The notes beneath the pieces were generated by a model. It made no database searches and was not told the origin of the DNA. It was given only the letters and a program-made list of their open reading frames with translations. Shown here piece after piece: positions 1 to 5,523 of a DNA stretch of 5,563 bases. Made by a program: the position numbers and the translations under genes. This DNA is from an uncultured Desulfovibrio sp. (GTDB lineage Bacteria > Desulfobacterota > Desulfovibrionia > Desulfovibrionales > Desulfovibrionaceae), in the NCBI GenBank assembly GCA_945871415.1, contig CAMBWG010000166.1, positions 1 to 5,563 on the forward strand. Direction: 5' to 3'. Each line of letters starts with the position of its first letter. Position 1 is the stretch's first letter.

Positions 1-7
1 GGGGGCA

Positions 8-57
8 CGGGGGGAAGGGAGACCCACTGTTCCCAAAGGGGGTCTCCCTTCCCCCCG
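8..57. repeat. Perfect 18-bp inverted repeat (strong hairpin)
   Basis: Bases 8-25 are the exact reverse complement of bases 40-57, with a 14-base loop (26-39). The stem is purine-rich on one arm (G6-AA-GGG-AGACCC) and pyrimidine-rich on the other. Such a stem would be very stable in RNA on either strand. No T-run follows on the + strand (the next bases are TAAACCACG), and none is visible on the - strand before the window edge. It may mark the end of a gene to the left, or be a dispersed intergenic element. It lies about 80 bp before cbiF and so separates that gene from whatever lies upstream. The structure is seen directly; the function is inference. Confidence 0.6.
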
Positions 58-124
58 TAAACCACGCCCGGCCGACCAGATTTTCAAGGCTTCCCAGCCG
101 CCTGCATATCGGATACACAGGCGC

Positions 125-131
125 GAGGAGG
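125..131 (+). promoter_or_regulatory. Ribosome binding site that fixes the cbiF start
   Basis: GAGGAGG at 125-131 is a near-perfect Shine-Dalgarno match. Its distance to ATG 139 is 7 bases, the usual optimum, but only 1 base to ATG 133. This argues for the downstream start, which shortens the protein by two residues. Confidence 0.75.
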
Positions 132-138
132 AATGAGC

Positions 139-918
139 ATGACCGAAGAACGGCCCGGAATGGGCATGGTAAGTTTTGTCGGGGCCGGGCCGGGCGATCC
201 GGAGCTTTTGACCATCAAGGGTCGCAACGCCATTGCGGCGGCGGATCTGGTGCTGTATACGGGTTCTCTCGTGCCGGAGGCGGTGCTGGCGCATGCCGCG
301 CCGCATGCCAGGAAAGTCAATTCCGCGCCGCTGACGCTGGAAGAATGTCATGCGCTCATGCGGGAAACGGCCTTTGCGGGCAAGCCGGTTGCGCGCGTCC
401 ATACCGGCGACACGTCACTTTACGGGGCCCTGCGCGAGCAGTCCGCCCTGCTGGATCGGGACGGTATTCCGTGGCGCGTCATTCCCGGCATTACCGCCGC
501 CTGCGCCGCCGCCGCCGCGGCGGGCATCACCTTTACCGTCCCGGAAGTGACGCAAAGCCTTGTCATCACCCGTATGCCGGGCCGCACGCCCATGCCCGAA
601 AGTGAAAGCCTGCACGCCCTGTCATCCCATAAAACATCTCTGGCCATCTATCTCTCGTCGCAGCTCGTGGAAGACATGCAGGCGGAACTTCTCCAGTCTC
701 TGCCGCCGGAAACGCCCGTTATCTGCGCCTACAGCATCGGCTGGCCCAATCAGCAGATATACAGAACCACGCTGGCCGACGTGGCCCGCTGCGTGCGCGA
801 AAACGAACTCTATCATCAGACCGTCTTTCTCGTGCTGCCCGGCCTTGATGCGGAAGGCGCGCCCTCCCGCCTCTATGCCGCCGATTTCAGCCACGGCTGG
901 CGCAAGGCATCCGCTTAG
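139..918 (+). CDS. cbiF: Cobalt-precorrin-4 C11-methyltransferase (CbiF/CobM)
   Basis: This cytoplasmic SAM-dependent methyltransferase methylates C11 of cobalt-precorrin-4 in corrin-ring synthesis. The 259-residue protein has the family's normal length and the full set of tetrapyrrole-methylase motifs: VGAGPGDPELLT (residues about 14-25), HTGDTSLYGA (88-97), PGITA (116-120) and the CbiF-type TRMPGRTPMPE block (about 144-154). I chose the ATG at 139 because an AGGAGG ribosome site at 126-131 sits 7 bases before it. The in-frame ATG at 133 would leave only 1 base of spacing and is unlikely, and an ATG at 160 is a less likely third option. The gene faces cbiET with a 37-bp gap and lies alone on its strand here, so it has its own transcript or continues an operon from the left. 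CbiF and CobM are homologous; I prefer CbiF because the neighbour CbiD belongs to the oxygen-independent route. A weak possible promoter is TTTTCA (81-86) with CATATC (105-110). Confidence 0.95.
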   Translation: MTEERPGMGMVSFVGAGPGDPELLTIKGRNAIAAADLVLYTGSLVPEAVLAHAAPHARKVNSAPLTLEECHALMRETAFAGKPVARVHTGDTSLYGALREQSALLDRDGIPWRVIPGITAACAAAAAAGITFTVPEVTQSLVITRMPGRTPMPESESLHALSSHKTSLAIYLSSQLVEDMQAELLQSLPPETPVICAYSIGWPNQQIYRTTLADVARCVRENELYHQTVFLVLPGLDAEGAPSRLYAADFSHGWRKASA

Positions 919-955
919 ATAGTTCCCCTCCCCCGGAAAAACCACGAATCCTTCC
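919..955. other. Short convergent gap between cbiF and cbiET, no clear terminator
   Basis: Only 37 bp separate the TAG of cbiF (916-918) from the TAA of cbiET (956-958, read on the - strand). The gap has C-rich and A-rich patches but no stem of meaningful length followed by a T-run on either strand. Transcripts from both sides may therefore overlap at their 3' ends, or end by a factor-dependent mechanism. Confidence 0.5.
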
Positions 956-2212
956 TTACTCCACCCCTTTCTCAACCATCACCAGAAACACGGGGTTCAG
1001 GGCGGACAGATGGCAGTCGGAGCCGAGCGGCCGGGCTTCGGCGGCGGCGATCTGGAGCAGCACCGGCGGTTTTGTCACCAGTGCGCGCAGGGCCTGACGG
1101 CAGGCGGCGAGGCTGTCGAGCAGTACGCAGGCCGCCACGAGACGGCCTCCGGGAAGAAGCCGGGTATAAAGTTCGGAGAGCAGGGATGCGGCAGCGCCGC
1201 CGGACAGACCGCCGCCCACAAAGATTGCATTGGGCGCGGGCAGGGAGGCCAGGCAGGCGGGAGCCGGGCCGAAAACGACATGCAGATTGGCGGCGCCGCA
1301 GCGCTGCCGGTTTTCCTGAATGTCGAGGGCGCGGCGTGAGACACGTTCCACGGCGTATACGCGGCCTTCCGGCAGGAGCGATGCCGCCTCGATGGAAAGG
1401 GAACCGGAACCCGCGCCCACATCCCAGAGGATGTCGTCGGGCGCAAGACGCAGGAGCGACAGGGCCGCGGCCCGCACGGGAGCCTTGGTCATCAGCCCTC
1501 TGTCGGACACCAGCGCGTCGGCGGCCAGCCCGAGATGCGGCCGCCGGGGCGCTATGCCCTCCGGCAGAAAGAGAAGCGTGCAGGCCGGGCCGAAGTGCCG
1601 CCGGGCCGCCTCGGCCGGCGAGCCCTGCCAGCAGGTTTCGTGGGGAAAGCCGAGCGCCTCAAAGACATGCACGCGGAAATGAACAAGACCGCGATCCAGC
1701 AGTACACGCGCCAGAAGAGCGGGCGTTGCGCGGGCATCGGTCAGCACGCCGAAGGGACGGCAGCGGAGCGCCGCCGCCAGAAAGGGATGCAGCGAGTCCC
1801 GCCCGTGCAGGGATACGGCGGACAACTCGTGCGACGGCAGCCCAAGGCGGGCGCAGGCCAGCTGCAGACAGGAGGGCGCGGGATGGATGCGCACGGCCTG
1901 AGGTCCCCAGCGCCGCACAAGGGTCGCACCGATACCGAAGAACAGCGGATCGCCGTCGGCCAGCACAACGAGCGACGCCCCCTGCCGCGTGCGCGCCTCG
2001 TCAAGGAGACGAAGCGTTGCCTCCAGCGGGACGGCAAGCGGCAACAGATGCGCCTGCGGCACAAGGGAGGCCACGGCATCGAGCAGCCGCCGCCCGCCGC
2101 AGACAAGATCGGCGGAGCGCAGCATATCCAGCGTTACGGGCGGCAGAGTTTCAGGAGAAAAGGGCGCGGCAAGACCCAGCACATGCACGGGAGCGAAGGA
2201 AGCGGCATTCAT
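956..2212 (-). CDS. cbiET: Fused cobalt-precorrin methyltransferase CbiE-CbiT (CobL type)
   Basis: This 418-residue cytoplasmic enzyme joins two activities that are separate proteins in many bacteria. Residues about 1-215 are the CbiE domain, a tetrapyrrole methylase for C5, with the motif LADGDPLFFGIG at 84-95. Residues about 230-418 are the CbiT domain, a Rossmann-type methyltransferase that methylates C15 and decarboxylates the C12 acetate side chain. It shows the entry block DRGLMTKAPVRA (237-248), the SAM loop DVGAGSGSLSIEA (264-276), acidic Glu289 in YAVER at the expected ribose-binding place, and FVGGG (331-335). The length suits CobL/CbiET fusions, and both halves appear intact. The ATG overlaps the cbiD stop as ATGA (2209-2212). 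Only a weak GGAG lies about 11 bases upstream, so translation probably depends on ribosomes arriving from cbiD. It is last in the operon within this window. Confidence 0.95.
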   Translation of the reverse strand: MNAASFAPVHVLGLAAPFSPETLPPVTLDMLRSADLVCGGRRLLDAVASLVPQAHLLPLAVPLEATLRLLDEARTRQGASLVVLADGDPLFFGIGATLVRRWGPQAVRIHPAPSCLQLACARLGLPSHELSAVSLHGRDSLHPFLAAALRCRPFGVLTDARATPALLARVLLDRGLVHFRVHVFEALGFPHETCWQGSPAEAARRHFGPACTLLFLPEGIAPRRPHLGLAADALVSDRGLMTKAPVRAAALSLLRLAPDDILWDVGAGSGSLSIEAASLLPEGRVYAVERVSRRALDIQENRQRCGAANLHVVFGPAPACLASLPAPNAIFVGGGLSGGAAASLLSELYTRLLPGGRLVAACVLLDSLAACRQALRALVTKPPVLLQIAAAEARPLGSDCHLSALNPVFLVMVEKGVE

Positions 2213-3387
2213 GCGGAAGCAAGCTCCGAACCATCATCGGCGAAAATATGGATGCGAACAGGCCGTCCGGCAAAAAGGGATGCAGTGCGGGCGGCCTCCC
2301 GGGCAACGACGGCAACTGCCCGGAGTCCGGCCGGGCCCGAGGCCAGCAGGAGCGCCAGCGCATGGGCGGCAGTGACACAGGAGGTCAGGGCCCCGGCCTC
2401 CGCCACCCCCTGAGCGGCGCACAGGGCCGCAAGACGTTCCATATCCAGAGCGGCGTCTTTCGCATGCGTGGAAGCATGCCCCTGCGCCAGTTTGACGGCC
2501 TTGCCGAAAAAGCAGCCCCAGACAAGCAGCGGCAGGGAGGAGCGCCCGGCCTGTTCGAGGGAAAAAGCGGCAAAGTCGGCAACCTGCACAAAGGACCGGG
2601 CAGGCCAGTCGGGATAACGGGCCATGAGCAGCTTTTCGGAACGCCGCCCGGTGCTCATGCCCAGGCCGGGACAGCCCGTGGCCTCGGCAACGGCGATGCC
2701 CTGCGCTATGGACGCCTGCCAGGCGGCGTGACTGAAAGGCCGGACGGTTCCCTGCGTGCCGAGGATGGAGATACCGTCCACAATGCCGAGACGGGGGTTG
2801 AAGGTATGCGCGGCAATGGCGCGGCCTTCGGGTACGGAAAGCACAAGCAGGAGAGCGGCGACCCCGGGCGGCAGGGGGTGGGACGACAGGAGAGCCCGCA
2901 CGGCCGCGCATAACTGTTCGCGGGGGGCGGGGTTGACGGCGGGCTGCCCCACGGGCACGGGCAGCCCCGGCAGGGTCACACGTCCGATGCCGGGCCCGCC
3001 GACAAGATAGAGAGGCAGGGCCCCGGCGTCGAGAGGAATCGCATCAGGAGGGGGCACGGAAGCGGCAAGAAAGACTGCCGTAGCGCGAATTTCCGCCTTG
3101 TGCGTGGCATCAGGGTCATCGCCGCCGTCCTTGATCACGCAGGCATGAGCCACGGACAGCACGGCGGGACAACGCGCCACAAGGGCCCGCACATTGGATG
3201 CCGGACCCGACGCGCAGGAGGCCACGGGAACGCGCAACGGGGTCTGCTGTTCTGCGCGGGGCGGCGGCAGGATGCGGACGCTGTCGGGCTGTTCACCGCA
3301 CAGCAGCCGGAGCAGGGCCGCAGCAGCAGCCGCGGTTGCGGCGCTGCCCGTGGTAAAACCTTCGCGCAGAGGAACGGAGCGGTTCAT
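2209..3387 (-). CDS. cbiD: Cobalt-precorrin-5B C1-methyltransferase CbiD
   Basis: CbiD transfers a methyl group from SAM to C1 of cobalt-precorrin-5B, giving cobalt-precorrin-6A. It marks the oxygen-independent, early-cobalt branch. The 392-residue protein has the expected motifs in order: LREGFTTGSAATAAA near the N-terminus (7-21), KDGGDDPDATHKAEI (86-100), GGPGIGRVTLPGL (130-142) with VGQPAVNPAPRE (146-157), and TFNPRLGIVDGISILGTQG (195-213), then the FFGKAVKLAQGHASTHAK block (293-310). It looks complete. The start ATG at 3387 overlaps the stop of the upstream DapF-like gene (ATGA, 3384-3387). No good Shine-Dalgarno precedes it (the upstream bases read GTGCCGGCGC), which supports translational coupling. 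Its own stop overlaps the cbiET start in the same way. CbiG, which opens the ring lactone just before CbiD acts, and CbiJ, which acts just after, are absent from the window. Confidence 0.96.
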   Translation of the reverse strand: MNRSVPLREGFTTGSAATAAAAAALLRLLCGEQPDSVRILPPPRAEQQTPLRVPVASCASGPASNVRALVARCPAVLSVAHACVIKDGGDDPDATHKAEIRATAVFLAASVPPPDAIPLDAGALPLYLVGGPGIGRVTLPGLPVPVGQPAVNPAPREQLCAAVRALLSSHPLPPGVAALLLVLSVPEGRAIAAHTFNPRLGIVDGISILGTQGTVRPFSHAAWQASIAQGIAVAEATGCPGLGMSTGRRSEKLLMARYPDWPARSFVQVADFAAFSLEQAGRSSLPLLVWGCFFGKAVKLAQGHASTHAKDAALDMERLAALCAAQGVAEAGALTSCVTAAHALALLLASGPAGLRAVAVVAREAARTASLFAGRPVRIHIFADDGSELASA

Positions 3388-4262
3388 GCGCCGGCACGGG
3401 ATACGGCATTCGCGGCGGACACATCCTCCAGCTCATGGAGCCAGACGCGCCCCTGCGCCACCAGCTGCACCTCGCCGTCAACTTCGGCAACAAGTCCGTC
3501 GCCGTCCTGCATAATCTCCACATCCAGCAGACCGCCGCTCGGTTGCAGCAGGAAGAGGCGGTGCGGCCTTCCCTTTTCGTAAAGCGACAGGGCCAGCGCC
3601 AGCGCGCCGGAGCCGCATGCGCCTTCCAGAAAATCCGTCCCCGCATCGCGCACATGCACCACCGGCAGCATTTCCAGCTGCTGCTGGCGGCGACGCCACC
3701 AGATGACACCGCAGGCCGGTTCCTTATCCAGATCGTGGTCGCGCCGCAGCATGGCCGCGGCGGCAAGACAATTCTCCGGCAGCATGTGCGTTGCGCCGTC
3801 CATCAGCAAATGCACGATGCCGGGCAGGCGCACCAGCGTCACCCCCGGCGCGGGACGGCTGACCGGGCAGGGCGGCAGAGACAGCCGGGCGGCCACATGC
3901 CAGCGGGAGCCGAACCCCCGGGCATGAATGCCTACCGGCGACGGCCAGCCCGATACAGAAATCTCGCAGCGAAAATCCCGGGGATCCCCCTCCCCGTCCA
4001 CAAGGCTCTGGCGCGCGCCGCTCTCTTCCAGGGCCAGCTGCGCGCCAAAGGCCCGCGCCGCATTGACGCAGAATTCTCCCCCGGCCATGCGCAGCGAACG
4101 GGCGCGCATATCCACAAAACCCGCCTGCTCGCCGCCGAGGCAGGCGGCATCCAGCGCCGCGGCCGCCAGACGGGCCTGACGGGCAGCATCCAGTCCGTAT
4201 ACGGGGAAAAGCAACGTCGTATTGCCGCAGGGGCTCCATTTGCAAAAGGTCAGCGCCGCCAT
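3384..4262 (-). CDS. DapF-fold two-cysteine racemase/epimerase of unknown substrate
   Basis: The 292-residue protein matches the diaminopimelate (DAP) epimerase fold in outline. KWSPCGNTTLLF (8-19) resembles the DapF opening KMHGLGNDF, GGEFCVNAARAFG (61-73) resembles the CGNGARC block, and GACGSGALALA (214-224) resembles ACGTGACA. PSGGLLDVEI (241-250) fits the late PGG-LE-E element. Cys65 and Cys216 align with the two DapF catalytic cysteines, so proton-swapping chemistry is plausible. Several DAP-binding positions differ: the GNPH block reads GIVH (148-151), the Asn of NV reads Gly185, and the ERG before the second cysteine reads DAG (206-208). I infer an amino-acid racemase or epimerase with another substrate. 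Histidine racemases of metallophore pathways (CntK type) share this fold, but nothing here proves that link. The start has a good AAGGAG site (4269-4274) 6 bases upstream. It is the first gene of the operon with cbiD and cbiET and overlaps cbiD by ATGA. Confidence 0.8.
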   Translation of the reverse strand: MAALTFCKWSPCGNTTLLFPVYGLDAARQARLAAAALDAACLGGEQAGFVDMRARSLRMAGGEFCVNAARAFGAQLALEESGARQSLVDGEGDPRDFRCEISVSGWPSPVGIHARGFGSRWHVAARLSLPPCPVSRPAPGVTLVRLPGIVHLLMDGATHMLPENCLAAAAMLRRDHDLDKEPACGVIWWRRRQQQLEMLPVVHVRDAGTDFLEGACGSGALALALSLYEKGRPHRLFLLQPSGGLLDVEIMQDGDGLVAEVDGEVQLVAQGRVWLHELEDVSAANAVSRAGA

Positions 4263-4282
4263 GATTTTCTCCTTGCAGGGGT

Positions 4283-4299
4283 GGCATGACCAGTATGCC
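4283..4299. promoter_or_regulatory. Inverted repeat over the operon's -10 element, possible operator
   Basis: GGCAT (4283-4287) and ATGCC (4295-4299) form a 5+5 inverted repeat with a 7-base centre. It covers the predicted -10 element (4292-4297) and the expected start of transcription near 4285. A protein bound here would block the racemase-cbiD-cbiET promoter. The half-site is short and I cannot name a regulator for it. Confidence 0.3.
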
Positions 4300-4320
4300 C
4301 AACGGAAAAAGAAGTGTCCA
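4292..4320 (-). promoter_or_regulatory. Candidate promoter of the racemase-cbiD-cbiET operon
   Basis: Read on the - strand, TGGACA (4315-4320) matches the -35 consensus at 5 of 6 bases and CATACT (4292-4297) matches the -10 at 4 of 6. The spacer is exactly 17 bp. Transcription would begin near 4285, leaving a leader of about 23 bases that contains the AAGGAG site. This is a sequence match only. Confidence 0.45.
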
Positions 4321-4330
4321 GACAGAGGAC

Positions 4331-4353
4331 GCGCAAGGCTTTCCCGCTTGCGC
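4331..4353. repeat. Inverted repeat GCGCAAG-N9-CTTGCGC between divergent promoters
   Basis: The 7-base arms at 4331-4337 and 4347-4353 are perfect complements around a 9-base loop. The repeat lies upstream of both candidate promoters: 11 bp beyond the - strand -35 and 7 bp before the + strand -35. No T-run of terminator type follows on either strand, so an operator or cruciform-type element is more likely than a terminator. A regulator bound here could influence both directions. Confidence 0.4.
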
Positions 4354-4356
4354 TCG

Positions 4357-4378
4357 GGCTTGAAAAAGGCTAGAAAAA
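4357..4378 (+). repeat. Tandem 11-bp repeat with phased A5 tracts
   Basis: GGCTTGAAAAA (4357-4367) is followed directly by GGCTAGAAAAA (4368-4378), identical at 10 of 11 positions. This places two A5 tracts one helical turn apart, a pattern known to bend DNA. The first copy contains the likely -35 element (TTGAAA, 4360-4365) of the vWA-OmpA gene and the second lies in its spacer. Confidence 0.55.
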
Positions 4379-4387
4379 GATTATAGC
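4360..4387 (+). promoter_or_regulatory. Candidate promoter of the vWA-OmpA gene
   Basis: TTGAAA (4360-4365) matches the -35 consensus at 5 of 6 bases. TATAGC (4382-4387), 16 bp further on, matches the -10 at 4 of 6. Transcription would begin near 4394 with a leader of about 72 bases. A second possible -10, TATAAC at 4424-4429, matches 5 of 6 but lacks a convincing -35. Either could be the real site. Confidence 0.4.
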
Positions 4388-4427
4388 GTACGTCTTATTT
4401 TATCCATGCGGATAAACCGTACGTATA
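4383..4427. promoter_or_regulatory. Nested palindrome with CGTACGT direct repeats upstream of the vWA-OmpA gene
   Basis: The core is TTTATCC (4399-4405), ATGC, GGATAAA (4410-4416), a perfect 7-bp stem with a 4-base loop. It is flanked by CGTACGT at 4387-4393 and again at 4418-4424. The copies start 31 bp apart, close to three helical turns, and share CGTACGTNTNA. The flanks also form an imperfect outer inverted repeat (TATAGCGTACG against CGTACGTATA). If transcription starts near 4394, the core becomes a hairpin at the 5' end of the mRNA. If it starts near 4436, the core would sit between -35 and -10 as an operator. Confidence 0.5.
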
Positions 4428-4465
4428 ACTGCCGCGCAGAGCGGCGCATTTTCCCGGGAGGAAAT

Positions 4466-5464
4466 ATGAAGTCTCTTCGTCTGTTGGCGCTCGCCGCCGC
4501 GCTGGTGCTGAGCTATGCCGTCGCTGCCGCGGCCGCTCCTGTCAACTGCCCCAAGAAGGTTGAAAGCTTCGACTTCGTCGTGGACTATTCCGGCTCCATG
4601 ATGATGAAGAACGACAAACTGAAGCTCGACAAGATTGCCATTGCCAAGAGCGCGCTGACCCGCGTGAACGCTTCCATTCCGGCGCAGAGCATGAATGCCG
4701 GTCTGCATACCATTTCCCCCAACGGCGCGCTGGTGGAACAGGGCCCCTGGAATCGTGAAGCCATGGCTGCCGCCATCAAGAAGCTGCGTTCCGACTTCCA
4801 GATCTTCGGCCGCATGACCACCATGGGCGACGGCCTGCACACCTACGAACCCTTCCTGTCCAGCATGAAGCGCGACGCCGCCATCATTCTTGTCACCGAC
4901 GGTGACAACAACCGCGGCACCAACATCGTGGACGTGGCCCGTCAGGTGTACGCCAGCCAGCGCAACCTCGTGATCCATGTCATCTCTCTGGCCGACACCC
5001 CCAACGGTGAAAACACCATCAAGCAGCTTGCCGCTCTGAATCCCGCCACCGTGGTGGTGCGCGGCGAAGACCTCGCCACCAGCGACGCCGCCGTGGAACG
5101 CTTCGTGCTCGCCGTCTTCTGCGGTCAGGAAGAAGTCATCGTCCTGCGCGGCGTGAACTTCGCCTTTGACTCCTATGCTCTTGACAGCAAGGCCATGGGC
5201 ATCCTCAACGAAGCCGCCGCCATCATCAAGGCTCAGACCAACAAGCGCGTCATCCTGACCGGCTGGACCGACTCCAAGGGTACCGACGCCTACAACCAGA
5301 AGCTTTCCCAGAACCGCGCCAATGCCGTGAAGGATTATCTCGGCCAGCAGGGCATCCCCGCCAGCCGCGTGACCGCCATCGGCAAGGGCAAGTCCTTCAA
5401 GTATGACAACAGCACCGACGACGGCCGTTATCTGAACCGCCGTACGGAAATCTCCTTCGACTAA
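4466..5464 (+). CDS. Periplasmic vWA-OmpA fusion protein
   Basis: The 332-residue protein has a signal peptide: MKSLR, then a hydrophobic stretch 6-22, with cleavage likely near the AAAAAP run at 21-25. A von Willebrand A domain follows (about 34-215), with metal-site residues in DYSGSM (Asp40, Ser42, Ser44), a Thr at 118/119 and Asp145 in VTDGD. The C-terminal OmpA domain (about 225-332) carries GWTDSKGTDAYNQKLSQNRA (266-285). Asp269 and Arg284 align with the pair that grips peptidoglycan in OmpA. No beta-barrel or lipobox is visible, so it probably sits in the periplasm, bound to the cell wall, with its vWA domain free for a partner. Cys28 and Cys219 are the only cysteines and bracket the vWA domain. 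The start at 4466 is set by GGGAGG (4456-4461) and the signal peptide; an extension to 4406 would spoil the signal. Codon use is strongly biased, suggesting high expression. It has its own promoter region and terminator, and its partner is unknown. Confidence 0.9.
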   Translation: MKSLRLLALAAALVLSYAVAAAAAPVNCPKKVESFDFVVDYSGSMMMKNDKLKLDKIAIAKSALTRVNASIPAQSMNAGLHTISPNGALVEQGPWNREAMAAAIKKLRSDFQIFGRMTTMGDGLHTYEPFLSSMKRDAAIILVTDGDNNRGTNIVDVARQVYASQRNLVIHVISLADTPNGENTIKQLAALNPATVVVRGEDLATSDAAVERFVLAVFCGQEEVIVLRGVNFAFDSYALDSKAMGILNEAAAIIKAQTNKRVILTGWTDSKGTDAYNQKLSQNRANAVKDYLGQQGIPASRVTAIGKGKSFKYDNSTDDGRYLNRRTEISFD

Positions 5465-5487
5465 CCCTCGAAGAGCCTGAATGAACG

Positions 5488-5519
5488 GGGCCCGGCGTTA
5501 CGACGCAGGGCCCTTTTTT
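5488..5519 (+). terminator. Intrinsic terminator of the vWA-OmpA gene
   Basis: GGGCCC (5488-5493) pairs with GGGCCC (5508-5513). An inner GCGT (5495-5498) pairs with ACGC (5503-5506) around a TACG loop, with one G-A mismatch between the two stems. T6 (5514-5519) follows at once. The element begins 24 bases after the stop codon. Confidence 0.92.
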
Positions 5520-5523
5520 GTCG

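Noticed and set aside
133..138. ATG at 133 as the start of cbiF
   Set aside because: The Shine-Dalgarno ends at 131, only 1 base away. The ATG at 139 has 7-base spacing.
1072..2913. A 613-codon open frame on the + strand opposite cbiET and cbiD
   Set aside because: It lies antisense to two genes with clear family motifs, is rich in Arg, Gly and Pro as expected of a GC-rich shadow frame, and has no recognisable domain.
3384..4262. Annotating the DapF-like gene as a genuine diaminopimelate epimerase for lysine and cell-wall synthesis
   Set aside because: Several substrate-binding positions are replaced and the operon partners are corrin enzymes, so the fold is supported but the substrate is not.
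3435..4289. A 284-codon open frame on the + strand opposite the racemase gene
   Set aside because: It has His/Arg/Gln-rich, low-order composition and no motif, while the opposite strand encodes the DapF-type cysteine motifs.
4282..4299. Sigma-54 promoter beginning at TGGCAT
   Set aside because: The spacing between the GG and GC elements is 12 bases rather than the required 10.
4263..4465. Cobalamin riboswitch before the racemase-cbiD-cbiET operon
   Set aside because: I could not find a B12-box in suitable context. The nearest resemblance, ATGCCACCCCTG, is weak, and the space to the candidate promoter is too small.
4406..4465. N-terminal extension of the vWA-OmpA protein from the ATG at 4406
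   Set aside because: It would put 20 polar residues before the signal peptide and it starts inside the palindrome loop. The ATG at 4466 has GGGAGG 4 bases upstream.
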